Shown here piece after piece: positions 46,893 to 58,700 of a stretch of DNA of 64,000 nt. Below the pieces are notes generated by a model. The model ran no database searches, was not told the DNA's origin, and saw nothing but the letters and a program-made list of their open reading frames with translations. This stretch comes from Phycomyces nitens (Eukaryota > Mucoromycota > Mucoromycetes > Mucorales > Phycomycetaceae). The first letter of the stretch is position 1, and the number at the start of each line of letters is the position of its first letter. Location of the stretch: positions 868,001-932,000 of the forward strand of contig JAHRBC010000007.1 in NCBI GenBank assembly GCA_022702545.1, given 5' to 3'. A program made the position numbers and the translations under genes.

Positions 46893-48289
46893 AATTTAGT
46901 TGGAGAGTTGCGGTTGCGCTTTGCACCATCAGGTAGTATATTCTTCTTGGCTTCCTTCCTCAAACGGTTTTTCTTGGTTGACGCCTTTGTCTTCTTGTTG
47001 TCCTGTGTATCATTGGCCTCACTCATCTCCACATCACCAATCTCAACCTCCTCACCAGTATCTGGTAAAAAAGTGTTTTGGCTTTCTGAGGACAGGTGTT
47101 GCAAAGCTGCCATTTCTCATTCTTCTTCGATGATGCTTGCCACAAAGGCCTCTGCAACATCCTTCTCTTCAGCAGCCGCTTGTGCAGCCTCGGCAGCAGC
47201 CTTTTCTTCTGCGGCAGCCTTCTCTTCAGCAGCAGCCGTCATGGCTTCTGCCTGTCTCTGGGTTTCAAGTGCTTCTTGGGCAACCTGTTGAGCCCGTTGA
47301 ATATGGGTTGGGATGAGGATGTGATGGGTGTCAGTTTCATTTAGGCGGCTGTCCTCTTTCCGGATTTTCTGGTGCCGGTGGGTAGGTGGGTCACGGGTAC
47401 AGTGGATCTGAATGTGGCCAACAACACCACAATTGTGACATGTACGTGTCTCTCTGCGTCTCTCAGGACAGTTATCTACGGAATGTCCCATTTGTTTGCA
47501 GAATACACAATGGTCGCCCATCTTTGCCCAGGTACCATATACCTGGGTGTTCTCGGAGTACTTAATTTGGTAAGTGAGTGGGGCCCAAACCTTATCTGAA
47601 ACAATAGGGCGTTCCAAATAGACATATCCATTCCCCTTGAACCATTGGCACTCACCTTCCTCGTAGATCACTGTTTCACGGACATTTCCGTACGGACTCA
47701 GACAGTCCCTGAGTTGAATTGCAATATCTTCATAGTCATCTGCTGGAAGACCCGACAAATTTACTCTGAAGAGTTTCAGGTCAGCTGAAATCGCTGGGGT
47801 AGCCAGAAACTTTTGGTCTCCTACTTCGATAGCATCTCGACATGCCTGCTCACAATATTCGTTACTAGAGAGACACAGTTCAATAGCAGTATGTGTCTTC
47901 TCAGTCTTGGTTTTGAGCTGTCGCCCAATGCCACGGGGGTACACCTTGCGCAAAGGCCAAAGAAAATCATCCAGATCAGTGACAGTCAAAGGGATATGGT
48001 AAAACACCGAGTGACTGGAAGTTCCTCGTCTGTATACTCTGGGTGTGGCATTCACATCCTTGTCTCCAATTAGCACTGCAGTGCGAGTTGGCTTGGGCTT
48101 GCTGTTAGCTGATTGAGCGGCACGTGCATATGTAGGTAGGCTACGTGGGGTAGGTAAGGTGAGTCCAGGTGGTGGTGGAGAGGCTGCCAGTGGAGAAGTG
48201 GGTGAGGCAGCTGTTGGTGGAGGTGGGATAGTGTTCCTGGATGAATCTGTCAAAATTGACAGATTCGGTTGTTTAGGTGAAAGAGCCAT
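46889..48289 (-). pseudogene. LINE ORF1, zinc-knuckle nucleocapsid-like protein
   Basis: Start at 48289 (MALSPKQPN). The N terminus is Pro/Ser-rich. A central domain (SVFYHIPLTVTDLDDFLWPL, LFRVNLSGLPADDYEDIA) resembles an RNA-binding fold. Two CCHC knuckles follow, CVFCKQMGHSVDNC and CHNCGVVGHIQIHC. Next come a Glu/Ala-rich coiled coil (repeated AAAEEKAA), a single in-frame TGA at 47117-47119, then a basic tail (KKTKASTKKNRLRKEAKK). The frame ends at 46889 with its TGA overlapping the ATG of ORF2 (ATGA). The TGA in the coiled coil may be a mutation, or the protein may naturally end there. Confidence 0.8.
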
Positions 48290-48309
48290 GGTACATCCTA
48301 GAATACTAC

Positions 48310-49430
48310 ACTCCCAGGAAAAAGTCATCACACATTTAGGCGATTTTTGCACCCCGAAAATATACACCTTATCTTCTTTAACAAATATCTTTTTATCTGT
48401 TTATTGTAATGCCTTGAGACTTTATATTTCAATAGTCAATAGTGTATATATTATGAAAATTAAAAATTAAATAATGTTTAATATTGAGTGTTTTCACCAC
48501 GAGCAGCAATTACAGCCTTTATTCAATCAGGCATACTTGCAACAAGCCTTGCACCAAATTCAAGGTCCATTTTCTCCTATTCCTTGGCAATACAGGCCTT
48601 GAGATCTTTAGTATTATTGATGTATTCCTTTTGCTCTGCAACACGGTCTTTTATAGCCTTCCAGACATGTTCAATTGGGTTTAAATCAGGGCTTTGCAAT
48701 GGCCAGTAGTCAAAGCGCTTGATTTGCCATCTATTTTTCCACCATGTTGTGTAGGAGCCAGTATGGCAGCTAGCACCATCTTCTTGGGATGTGAAGATGG
48801 TATCATGTTCCTCATTCAGTTTTTGATACCAAGGGTTGAATTCTATAGACAAACAGTTGACATATACATCTTGATTGACAGAGTCATCAAGCACAGTTAG
48901 AGGCCTGAATCTTTTCCAAACTTCTCAGTCTGAAGAATATGTCTATCTTAGAAGCATTCTCCAGGTTTACAAAGCACGGATAGGTCAGAAGCATTGCCCT
49001 TTACTATGAACCTGGACTCATCTGACCAAACAACCCTTCCCCAGTCCTTGACTGTGAAGTGGACAAGCATGACTATTGTATTAATCCATTTAGGGTTGTA
49101 ACTTTCAAGATAGTGTTACAGGATCTCGTCCCAATTGTTAATACTCCCAATTAGTCTACTTTCTTATTCTCCTCCCCTTTCTTCTCTATTCTTTCGATTC
49201 TCATTACTTTGTCTATTTCAACCAACAACATATAATTGGTACATTATTATATCTTTTCATACTTATCTCAATCTTGCTAACTAGTTCAAAAGTTGGTTTT
49301 TATTAATAAATACAAGTAACAATAGATCAACTGTCAAACTGGCTCTGGCTCTTGCCCAACGAAGCCAATTCTTCTTCTGTTCAGATGTCAGTCTCAGCCT
49401 GGACACTGGTATATAAGTGTTGTATTTGGC
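48310..49430 (-). pseudogene. Tc1-like transposon family B with broken transposase
   Basis: One end near 48310 has CACTCCCAGGAAAAAGTCAT, typical of a Tc1 terminal repeat. The minus strand carries transposase fragments in order: RLTSEQKKNWLRWARA (49340-49420), VVWSDESRF (near 49050), SVNQDVYVN, EDGASCHTG and SPDLNPIEHVWKAIKDRV (48577-48894). All three DDE catalytic positions are still recognisable, but stops and frame changes separate them. About 250 bp near 49130-49330 may be an insertion, because the 30-kb relic lacks it. The other terminus was not found. Confidence 0.7.
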
Positions 49431-49929
49431 ATAATGATATATCAGAGAAAAGTGATATATAAACCCAGATAGCTGGATTATCTAAAATCAAGACAAACTA
49501 TACCATCCAGAAATCCTTATCCAAATATGAAAATACCATACCCAATCTATTGTGGGACAGAGTCCCAAAATACCTATTAACTGATAACACAGCTATTATG
49601 ATAATGAATATCCAAGCTGATAAGAATTATGACAATAATTATAAATACTAAGTTAACATACTTCTTGAATCAATAACTGAACAGAACTTTAACTTTTTCT
49701 AAAATCATAATAAAGAGTCTCAAAGTATCTACCGTCACTACAAAAATTGAGTGGTTTCATTCATAGCAAACTACTATATTATCTTACCATTAGTAGACTG
49801 AAGTTAAACATAATAAACTTTTTTATTTTTGATGGCAATTATATTATTCAATATGTTCTATTAGATAGAATAATAAAGTGTCTTATAGTTTCATTGCTAT
49901 TTAACAGCATTGTGTACACTCTTGTTCTA
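49431..49929. other. Flank between two Tc1-type elements, no gene seen
   Basis: AT-rich sequence, possibly including the unrecognised end of the family B element. No coding signal. Confidence 0.4.
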
Positions 49930-50034
49930 CAGTCACTACCACTTGAATCTTGTACTACTGATAAAAAGGACGAAATTTCCGAAATATTTTGAAATAAAAA
50001 CTTCATTCTCTCTATCAATAAATTACTTAAAAAT

Positions 50035-51397
50035 ATGCAATCTTCAGAATCACAAAGCAGCACTCGAGACCTTTATTTAACAAAAGAGCAACAGAAGTAT
50101 TGGGGTGTTTTCTACCTTCATAAGGTCTATATCTCTCTTGGACAGATTGCAAGTACAGTTGAGATGCCAAAGTCGACTGTGCAATCAATTGTTGAACACA
50201 TTAAAGAAAACGGGTGTCCATTGCCTAGAAAATCACCTAGACAACCCAAAAAAGTGAATGAGAGGACAATCAGACACCTTGAGAGAATTATACGGGACAA
50301 CCCATTCACCAACTATAAACAGCTCAAATTAGACATGGCCAAGATGGGTGTTGATGTGTGCAAAAATAGCATCATCAACTATGTCAAGCAACTTGACTTC
50401 AAATCTTGTATCGCAGCACATAAGCCTCACCTCACAAAAAAACACAAGCAGGCCAGACTTTGCTGGGCCAAGGAAAAGGTGAATTGGACAAACGACTAAT
50501 GGAACAGTGTGGTGTGTGTTAGGATTGGTTCCTAACAGCCTTCGCGCCACACTCCCAAAATGGACACTAGCTAGAAGACCAATACATCATAGCTATCTTT
50601 AGACTTTCCTTTCTTGTACACCCACCCGCCACAGTTACCAATCATTATATTTAGACACATCTTTATCCTAGCTAGAAAACATATAAATACCAGTAGAGCT
50701 TGATCGTAGAAAGATCAAGCGAACAACGTCTTTTATTAAATAACTTATCCTTGAAACTCTTGTTTCTGTCTCTTGCCTTGTCTGCTTGGATCAGTTCCTG
50801 ACAGTGTGGTCAGATGAATCTCATTTTTGTTTGAACAGAAACAATGCTGCCAAGCGCGTTTTCAGAAAAGTTGGAGAAAGATACAAAGGAAAGAATACCA
50901 TATTGACAGTGAAATGGGGCGGTAGTGGACTCATGGTTTGGGGGTGCTTTTGGGGTAGAAGATTTGGTCCATTAAAGATAATTGACACCAACAAAGTCAA
51001 TCAAGATGTATATGTCGATATACTGGCCCAATCCTTCCACCCATGGTTCACAAAGGTCACCAAGGATGAGGAGAAGGATTTCATCTTCCAAGAAGATGGT
51101 GCCACTTGTCACACTGGTGGATATGCGCAATGGTGGAAAGAGACCCATCAGATCAGAGGATTTGAGTACTGGCCAGCTCAAAGTCCTGATCTGAACCCAA
51201 TCAAGCACATCTGGAATGCTCTAGAGTTGTTGGTTGAGAAGAGGAGAGCCAAAATCAGCAATCTGGCTGATTTGGAGGTAGCCCTTCAAGAAGAATGGAC
51301 GAGGTTGGGCCTTGAGTATTCAAGGCGTTTAGTTGACAGTATGCAGAGAAGATATCAAGCTGTCATTGACACCCGCGGTGGTACTACCAAGTACTAA
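50035..51397 (+). pseudogene. Tc1-like transposase, copy A2, interrupted by an LTR
   Basis: The N-terminal half (50035-50499) has the HTH region (ISLGQIASTVEMPKSTVQ). It ends at a TAA shared with copy A1. The LTR follows at 50517. The catalytic half (50786-51397) has SDESHF (first Asp), FQEDGATCHTGG (second Asp) and PDLNPIKHIWNALE. Copy A1 has Glu in the last motif (NPIE), so the third catalytic residue is Lys here. The copy has at least three disabling changes. Confidence 0.9.
50517..50803. mobile_element. Solo LTR, 287 bp, copy 2, inside a Tc1 transposase
   Basis: It starts TGTTAGGATTGGTTCC and ends TTCCTGACA. A perfect 5-bp duplication GTGTG flanks it (50512-50516 and 50804-50808). The uninterrupted site is visible in copy A1, which has only one GTGTG there. 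This proves the insertion and its target duplication. Confidence 0.95.
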
Positions 51398-51566
51398 AAT
51401 CTTTTTTTTTTACATATTACTAAAATATATACATTAAACTATATTTTTACAAAGTTTAAGAATTTTAACAATTTTATTCATGGAGTATAGGATTATTGAA
51501 AATGAACCATATATTTTTGAATTATCAATTTTCATCAACTGTAAGATACTCAAGTGGTAGTGACTG

Positions 51567-52919
51567 TATATCTAGACATCTTTTTCAACCTAATAAACTA
51601 TAAATTACAAAGATATGAAAATGACGGCAGGCATATTCTTTTGGATTATTATTTTTATTGCCCGCATTTTACCAGGGCCAAACAGCCTTTTAATACAAAG
51701 TATTTATTTTTCCTTTTTATTTTTTATATTCTTTTGTGCCTAAATATTACCACAAAATACTCTGGTAATTAATTCTTTTCTTTCTCTTGTGAATATATTT
51801 TTTACTCAATATATTTTATTATTCATAGGTAACTGCTTATAAATATATTATGGGGCTCTCTATTGCACTTGGCTGTATATCCAAAGGTAAGATCATATTA
51901 TGCTAAAGCTCTTCTTTATTAACCGAATCACTCTTTTGCATATAGCCGCAAATTCTATTTTTCTATCCATCTCAATATAAAATTCTGGTAAACCTTTTAT
52001 ATTATAAATACGTTCTCTTTAATAACATCTATCACAGACATCTTGCTATGCTCTTGTATGGATTCCCAATTGAAATTATCTGGCCATTCTAATGGCTATA
52101 TCTTGTAAGTAAACCAATATTTTAGTATTATATATTGCCTATCTACAAATATTAACATATATCTATTAGACAATGATCATTTGTTGACATATTACAGAGA
52201 GTCTATCAAATGTTCTGTTTATTATATTAAAAATGTAAGTATAAGAATGAATGATTTATATAAAAATAATTTACTAAAAATCTTCTCTTTTACTTTTAGA
52301 CAATATTGGCTTTCTCTCAGCTAGGTAAGTATTCTGGCTCTATTAAGAACCAGTTGATGGTGCCAATCAAGAAATATCGATTGGTAGAATAGATATACCA
52401 AAGAAATAATCTAGAGACTAGAATATATAGTGCAAATGTATTTTTTTATCAAATAAATCAAAAAATAAAAATTTTCAGAATCTATTGCTCCAAAAAAAAA
52501 ACAACAAACCAGGGAGGCTTGCTTGCATAGAATAACTATAATTACCTTGCAATAGTCTACAATCATTCTTGATGGACTGTCAAAACATACTATAAAACTT
52601 ACTATAAAATATAATGAAAGATAAAACTGGTTGTTTGTAAGTGGCCAATCTCCTCCAACACAAATTGTCTGTGTATTGTAAAATACAATGCAAAAAAAGG
52701 TAGATTGACTAGAAATATATTGTGGCTATAATGTATATTTAAGTTTTGTGCTGTTTGAAGGCATTTAAATATTCTACATTAGATTCTTGTACACCAGTAG
52801 GTAGGATGATTCAGTTCACCCCCATATCTTTTTAGTCTATTATGGATCATGATAATATATTACCAAAAGCATAGTAAAACTATACAATTAAGTAGCTTAT
52901 TTTATAAGTTTTATCTACA
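51567..52919. other. Intergenic or repeat-derived, no gene recognised
   Basis: AT-rich, with several intron-like signals (GTAAG near 51890 and 52108) but no exon chain with a recognisable product. A small decayed gene is possible around 51850-52330. Confidence 0.35.
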
Positions 52920-52922
52920 TAA

Positions 52923-54492
52923 TACCCTTAGACTTTTGTAGTGCATACTCTTGTCTGTGCTTTGCTTTCCTCTGATTTAACAGATGCTCCTCCAGACTCC
53001 GCAAAAAGATAATGATATCATCTATGAAGACATAGACAAATCGACCAATATACAGACCAAGTAGACTACCCATAAGCCTTTAGAAGGTGGATGGTGCAGA
53101 AGTAAGACCAAATGGCATGACCCGAAACTCAAACGTCCCAAAACGCGTTACAAATCCTGTTTTCTCCACAGAATTCTCTGCCACCGGGACTTTCCAGTAT
53201 CCCGAGGCTGTGTCCAACGTCAAAAAATAACTCGCTCCACTCATGGAGTCCAACAACTTGTCGATGTGCGGTAGAGGGTACGCATCCTTGATAGTCATCT
53301 TGTTGAGCCTCTGATAATCGATCACCAACCGCAGACCACCATCTCACTTGCGCACAAAGAAAATCGGGGAAGTCCAGGTGCCTTTGGATGGCCGGATCAA
53401 GCCAAGTGACAGAAGTTGGTCCAGTTCCTCCCTTAGGTGCTTCTCCTCGTCCCAAGTGAGCCAATAAGGACGTGACCTGATGGGATCCTCCGAGCTGGTT
53501 GGAATCTCGTGTGCAATGCTGGAAACCTGCCCAAGGCCACTGACCTCCACAAAACACTCCTGGTTCTCCTCCACAATCCTCTGGATCTCCTCCGGTACCT
53601 CATCCTCCACTGCCTCTCCATCCTCCATCCTTTCCTCTCTCTCTCCTTTTCTATCCACCGACAACACCTCCTCTTCATAACCACCAAACTTCATCTCCTC
53701 CATGCTCCTCACATCAACAGAAAACACAGGCTGAGCTTCATCTTTATCGGACACACCACCATCCTCAGAAACAAGCTCACCCTGCACCTCAACTTGGCCC
53801 GCTCCATGCTTCGTAGGAATGACTATTGTAGAGTCCCCTGGTCGCTGCCAAATGTTATGCGCACGATACCAAGTCATTCCAAGAAGACATATGTCTTGGC
53901 CAGTCTCGTTTTCCAAAATGCACATGTGCTCAGACCTCAGCTTTCCAGCAATCCGGATAGGAACATCGGTTGTAATTGCACAAGACCGACTACTATCCTT
54001 TCCCAGTGATGATATGTGCAGCTCATCACCATTTGCCTTCAAGTTCAGTCGATTGGCCAAGGACTTGCTAATAACCAAGACACTCGCGCCAGAGTCAAAA
54101 ATTGCCTGAACAACATGGTCATTGATTGCCACTGGTCCTTTGAGAGGCTTACTCAAGCTCATGTTCTTGTAGTTGTATGGATAGTTGTAGGTAGTGTCAT
54201 CACTATCGTACCCGCTGTCCTCAGAGACCTCAGACTCGTCAGAATCCACGGACAGAGCATTCACCTCGTTCACCATCATTTCTGGTTTCTTGTTCTTCCT
54301 GGCATACAGATACCGAAGCCCATCCCGGATATCCCTTCCAGTGGCACGGTCTAGGGAAATCCAATTGGCCAAGGTAAGGCCAGCGTCAACCTCCTGAAAA
54401 CGCTTCCAGATGTCCTTGCAGGGAAGTTGTATGGGCAACTTTCTGGGTGCCTTCCGGATCCTCTTGGTTGGCTTGGGTGGTTGTACGGGCAT
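52923..54492 (-). pseudogene. Partial gypsy Pol: protease and N-terminal reverse transcriptase
   Basis: The aspartic protease has VVQAIFDSGASVLVIS and a later ICLLGMTW. An acidic linker follows. The RT begins HEIPTSSEDPIRSRPY, then LLSLGLIRPSKGTWTSPIFFVRK, a stop, VIDYQRLNKMTIKDAYPLP, TLDTASGYWKV, VMPFGLTSAPSTF, a second stop, and YVFIDDI (catalytic Asp-Asp). The frame is lost soon after. Confidence 0.85.
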
Positions 54493-54730
54493 GGCTGGAC
54501 ACCTTCCATGGCTACCTGAAAACTGGATTCTCCTGGTCTGACCGGTTCCTTGCCTTTGCTACGTTTTCCGTGGCCACCATTGCCATTTGTCTCCGAATGT
54601 GCTTGCTTCTCTGCATTGAACACCTGGGCTCCTTCCAAGAAGTTCACCAATCTACTCGACTCCTTTGCCTCCGCACTTGTTGAGTGGGGTTGAGGGAATT
54701 GGTTGTTTTGGGGACCAGCAGGACCCTCAT

Positions 54731-55528
54731 TCACTGCTGGTCATTGTCTTTTCCCTGTTCCTCGCCCTTCTTAGGCTGCTTTGGACATGCTGGCGACATG
54801 TGGTCTTTGCTGCCGCAAGTCCAGCATTTTCCTCTTGGCTTCTCAGACAAGGGACGGGGAGCAGGCTTCGACCTAGGTTGGTCAACAACGTGGACTCTCA
54901 GCTCTCGGAACTCCTTGATCAGGTTGCTCAACATTGACGCCTCGCTTGGCGCACTACTCCAGATTCCAGATGAGACCGAACGATCAACCAAGTTGTTCTG
55001 GTACTTTGACTTGACCAATTCCAGCTTTCTGGCTTTCTCCGCCACCTTTTCAAACTCAACGGGCAGATCATCCCGTTGCTCCAACTCATATGCAATCTGG
55101 GGGTCGATCGCTTGCAACAAGCTATGGACCTTGAACAACTCGCTTTCAACCTTGACATGGCCAAACAGTTCCCGAAGCTTGAAGATGACATTGTCAACTG
55201 TTTCTCCTGATTGTTGGCAGGTGTTCTGGATTTCTTTCCACAAAACGTTGTCCAGCTGGGCAGATGCAAAATGACTCATGAACGCTTCCGAAAACTTGCT
55301 CCAAGTCGTGATTGAGTCTTCAACGCTGTCCCACCAAAGTTCCGCTGGTCCATGGAGGTAAGAAGCTGCAATGACCAGGGCATCTTTGTTGGACATCTTG
55401 ACAGTGCGTCTCAAATGGTCAACGCTCTTCAGCCAGGTGGTTGGCTTCTTCCCTTGGTTATTACCATAGAAAGGTTTGGGGTTTGCAATGAACTTGGTAA
55501 GGCTCATTTGGCTTTTCTTCTCTTCAAC
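54731..55528 (-). CDS. Gag polyprotein of the gypsy element
   Basis: I start at MVEEKKSQM (55528); the open frame extends upstream to 55738 through hydrophobic sequence that is probably leader DNA. The retrotransposon gag capsid domain shows ELWWDSVEDSITTWSKF and FKLRELFGHVKVESEL. One CCHC knuckle, CWTCGSKDHMSPAC, is near the C terminus. The frame is open for 266 residues. The following pol frame is offset. Confidence 0.8.
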   Translation of the reverse strand, partial: VEEKKSQMSLTKFIANPKPFYGNNQGKKPTTWLKSVDHLRRTVKMSNKDALVIAASYLHGPAELWWDSVEDSITTWSKFSEAFMSHFASAQLDNVLWKEIQNTCQQSGETVDNVIFKLRELFGHVKVESELFKVHSLLQAIDPQIAYELEQRDDLPVEFEKVAEKARKLELVKSKYQNNLVDRSVSSGIWSSAPSEASMLSNLIKEFRELRVHVVDQPRSKPAPRPLSEKPRGKCWTCGSKDHMSPACPKQPKKGEEQGKDNDQQ

Positions 55529-55739
55529 CATCACGAAGGTAGGTATTGCACAACACAAAAATAAAAATAATACAGGGATACAAATAACAGATTCAAATCC
55601 CACTCTCTTCACCAATTTGACGCATGTGGTGCTTGGCGATGTGGTAGATGTCGACAAAGAAGAAATTGAATAAAACAAATATAGAAATATAAAAGAATGA
55701 ATAAAAGATATTGCCGGGTTTGAGGGTAATGGGTTCAAA

Positions 55740-58700
55740 ATAGGGTAAAAAGTGAGTGTCTATTCCACAAGAACACTCTAAATATGAATAACAAGGGGGT
55801 TAAGTTCTCTATTCCACAAGAGAGACTTAATCAAATGATATAAGGAAATAACTGAACTCAAGTGAGAACAATTAAGATACAATGATCAAAATACAAAGAG
55901 GGGTACAAATAATATAATCAAAAACAATCCACTGCGGGAACTTGGTTAAAACAAAAAGATAATAAACGGAAAATCGACAAGAGAAATAGCAACCGTGTGC
56001 CTCAAAAACTTGTAGTCAGAATATAAGACAGATGATAATCCTCATTTATTGAAAGAATTCAAAGGGGTATTTATACTACTTTGTGGATAAACGATATTGA
56101 ACAATTCTACTTAGATGATGTAAATTGTATAAGAAAATGGGCTAAGAGACATCAGTGACTATCGTATAATGCTCGGTTAAAAGAAAATGAGAAGTGTCTT
56201 TAACAATTTTGGTAAAGGACAACCTTCAAGGAAAACTAAAGAGAAAAATGAAATAATGTAAAAAGGATTTCTAAACTAAATTGATGTTCTTTACTGAAAG
56301 TGTTAAGAACAGAACAACGGAAAAATGTAATAAAATAATTGACTAATTTTTAGTCGAAGAAAATAGTACTTGAGAAATTTGACTAAGTCAACATCCTCTT
56401 TAACAAAAATGAGATGGACAAGAAAACAGGAGAAAAAGAAAAAAGGGGTGAAATCATTGCAATCGTTGGGCCGCCGTCGGTGTTACAAATACATTCCTGC
56501 TGGAAAGACCTCGAGTTTCAGTACACGTCATGGGCCAGGAAGAGGTTCGGTCCGGGCAAGTGCAAAGAGCCGACAAAATTACAACGCAACGTGTCAAAAT
56601 TGACACGTGATGTGTTTGTATGGTTGTGTATGGTAACCGAACAGGCGACAAATAAAATATATAAAAGAAACAATGAAAGAACCAGTAAAAGACTAACGAA
56701 ACTCAACAGAAATATCCCCAAAATGACTGGGCAAAATATAACTGCTCTTCAGAGATTGAGAGCTTAAACTCAAAAGAATAAAATAACCGTAAAATTGATC
56801 GTAAAACTGACTGATGATCTTTATTCATTAGAAAAGAATGTCTTTTATAAACAAAGAAAATAACTAAAAGAATAACTGAAAAATGAAATAATAAAATAAT
56901 AAAATGATGCCATCAAGGCCAAAGGAAAAATATAATAAAAAAAATACTATAACATAGTAAAGAAAAGGGTAAGACAAAGAAGTAGGGGAAATAAACTAAA
57001 GAAGTACAGAATGGTGCAATCCTGCAAGAAAGTGAGAAAGGATTCACAAAGGAAATATAAAAGGAAAGAGTATAAAAAAGGAAATAATAAAATGTGATAA
57101 AATAAAATAAAGAAAAATTGAAAAGAAAGAGAAATAAAGAAACTCGGGGATCGGCCATCCTTACTTGGCTCGGACTTCTTCTTTGGACTGGTCTGGCCTC
57201 CGACCCCTCCTAGGTCTTTTCCGGGCCCTTGGTCCGGCTTCATAATCAAAACTGAAGGTGCCCACAACACACGTGTCAAAATGATGCGTGATGTGTGTAT
57301 ACGGTTGTGTATAGTGATGAACGACGGCAAATAGTAAAACAATAATATAGATAAAGAAAATGACTAACGAAACTCAACAGTATATTCCCAAAATGTAACC
57401 GGGCAAAATATCACTGCTCTTCAGAGATCGAAAAGTACAAATAAAATAAAATAGAACCGGTATTAAACCCAACGAAAGATATGTTTTATTGATTGAAAAC
57501 TGAATGTCTTTTATAGACATTCAGAATCGAAAAAGAATAACCAAAAATAATAAAATAACTGGATGGAATTGTGACATTGCAGTCAACGTAAAACAAAGAA
57601 TAAAGAAATAAGTGAATAAAATGATGCAATTCTAGACCAGTGTGATAAAGTATAGTATAAAAATATTGTAAAAATAATAAAGGTAAAAATGGAAGAAGTA
57701 CATTGTACAAAGACAATTGTTTAAAGAGGTGTTAAATGGTGCAATCCTGCAAGAAGGTGTCAAGGATTCACAAAAGAAATAGAAAAGGAAATAATATAAA
57801 AAAGGAAATAATATAAAAAAGGAAATAAATAAATGTGATAAAATAAAAACGGGAAAAGACTAGGAAGAAAGAAAAATATAGAAACTTGGGGATCGCCCTG
57901 CCAACGTCACCTCACTGGAAACCCGCCCAACTCACTTGGCTCAGACTTCTTACTCAGGCTAGCCCGGCCTCCAACACCTCCTACGTCTATGCCCGGGCCC
58001 TTGGTCCGGCTTCATGGTCGAAACCAAACCTGTCCACAACACACGTGTCAAAAATATGACGCGTGTTGAGTTTGTTGTGAGTGAAAACGAGTCAGAAAAA
58101 TATAGTAAATTGAATACCTCATGTTGACAATAACGAGGGTGCGATAAAGAATGAATATAACGGGGGTAAAACCGCAATTCAAAGACAGCAAGAGGACAAA
58201 AGAAGAGAAAATGAAGAAATAGACAGAGATATATGAACTTCGCTCGGGACAGTTAGATATATTCTTGACAGCAACGGATACAAGGGATAGGAATACAAAT
58301 AGAGAGAGAGAACTAGATAATTTCGCTCAGGACAATTAATCAAGTTGACAGCAAGGTACTGGGAAGTTATAAAATCAGGAAAAAGGGAAAAGGATGAAAA
58401 GAAAAATCAATCTTGGCATGAAGTATGTTTAGGAATTTCTATACAAGACAATTCACTAATTCAGGGACGGAAAATAAGAGAGAGATAACTGATGATGTTT
58501 ATTGATTGAAATTTTGGTCTCTTATATAGACTTCGTAAAATGTTACTTAGTGATGAATGATGAATTGATTAATAATAAAATATAGGAATTGGGTGTGTGA
58601 ATGAAAAATAGAACAGTATATGAGATAATGGATAAGGATAATAATGACTTTGGGGGGAGGGGTATGAGATGATAAGACAAAATAAGATATGATAGTATGA

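Larger units (their letters stand above)
45886..48289 (-). mobile_element. LINE with ORF1 and an RT-deleted ORF2 (minus strand)
   Basis: The element reads from 48289 downward: ORF1 (zinc-knuckle gag-like), ORF2 endonuclease, then directly the ORF2 C-terminal zinc-binding domain. The whole reverse transcriptase is missing, apparently by an internal deletion near 46270-46400. It is therefore non-autonomous. The 5' end lies next to the family B Tc1 terminus at about 48310. Confidence 0.85.
49930..51566 (+). mobile_element. Tc1/mariner-type transposon, copy A2, with nested solo LTR
   Basis: The ends carry the same CAGTCACTACCACTTGA inverted repeats as copy A1 and are flanked by TA. Total length is 1,637 bp. 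Removing the 287-bp LTR and one 5-bp duplication leaves 1,345 bp, matching A1. The LTR insertion is therefore younger than the transposon. Confidence 0.9.
52920..55528 (-). mobile_element. Truncated Ty3/gypsy LTR retrotransposon
   Basis: Reading on the minus strand: Gag (55528-54731), a protease with FDSGA, then the start of reverse transcriptase up to YVFIDDI (near 53010). The rest of pol (RNase H, integrase) and the 3' LTR are missing after about 52920. The upstream flank (55740-56300) and the array beyond it look like LTR DNA. Internal stops show that it is dead. Confidence 0.85.

Noticed and set aside
53509..54354. Plus-strand frames of 166, 96 and 112 residues
   Set aside because: They are antisense to the gypsy protease and linker region.
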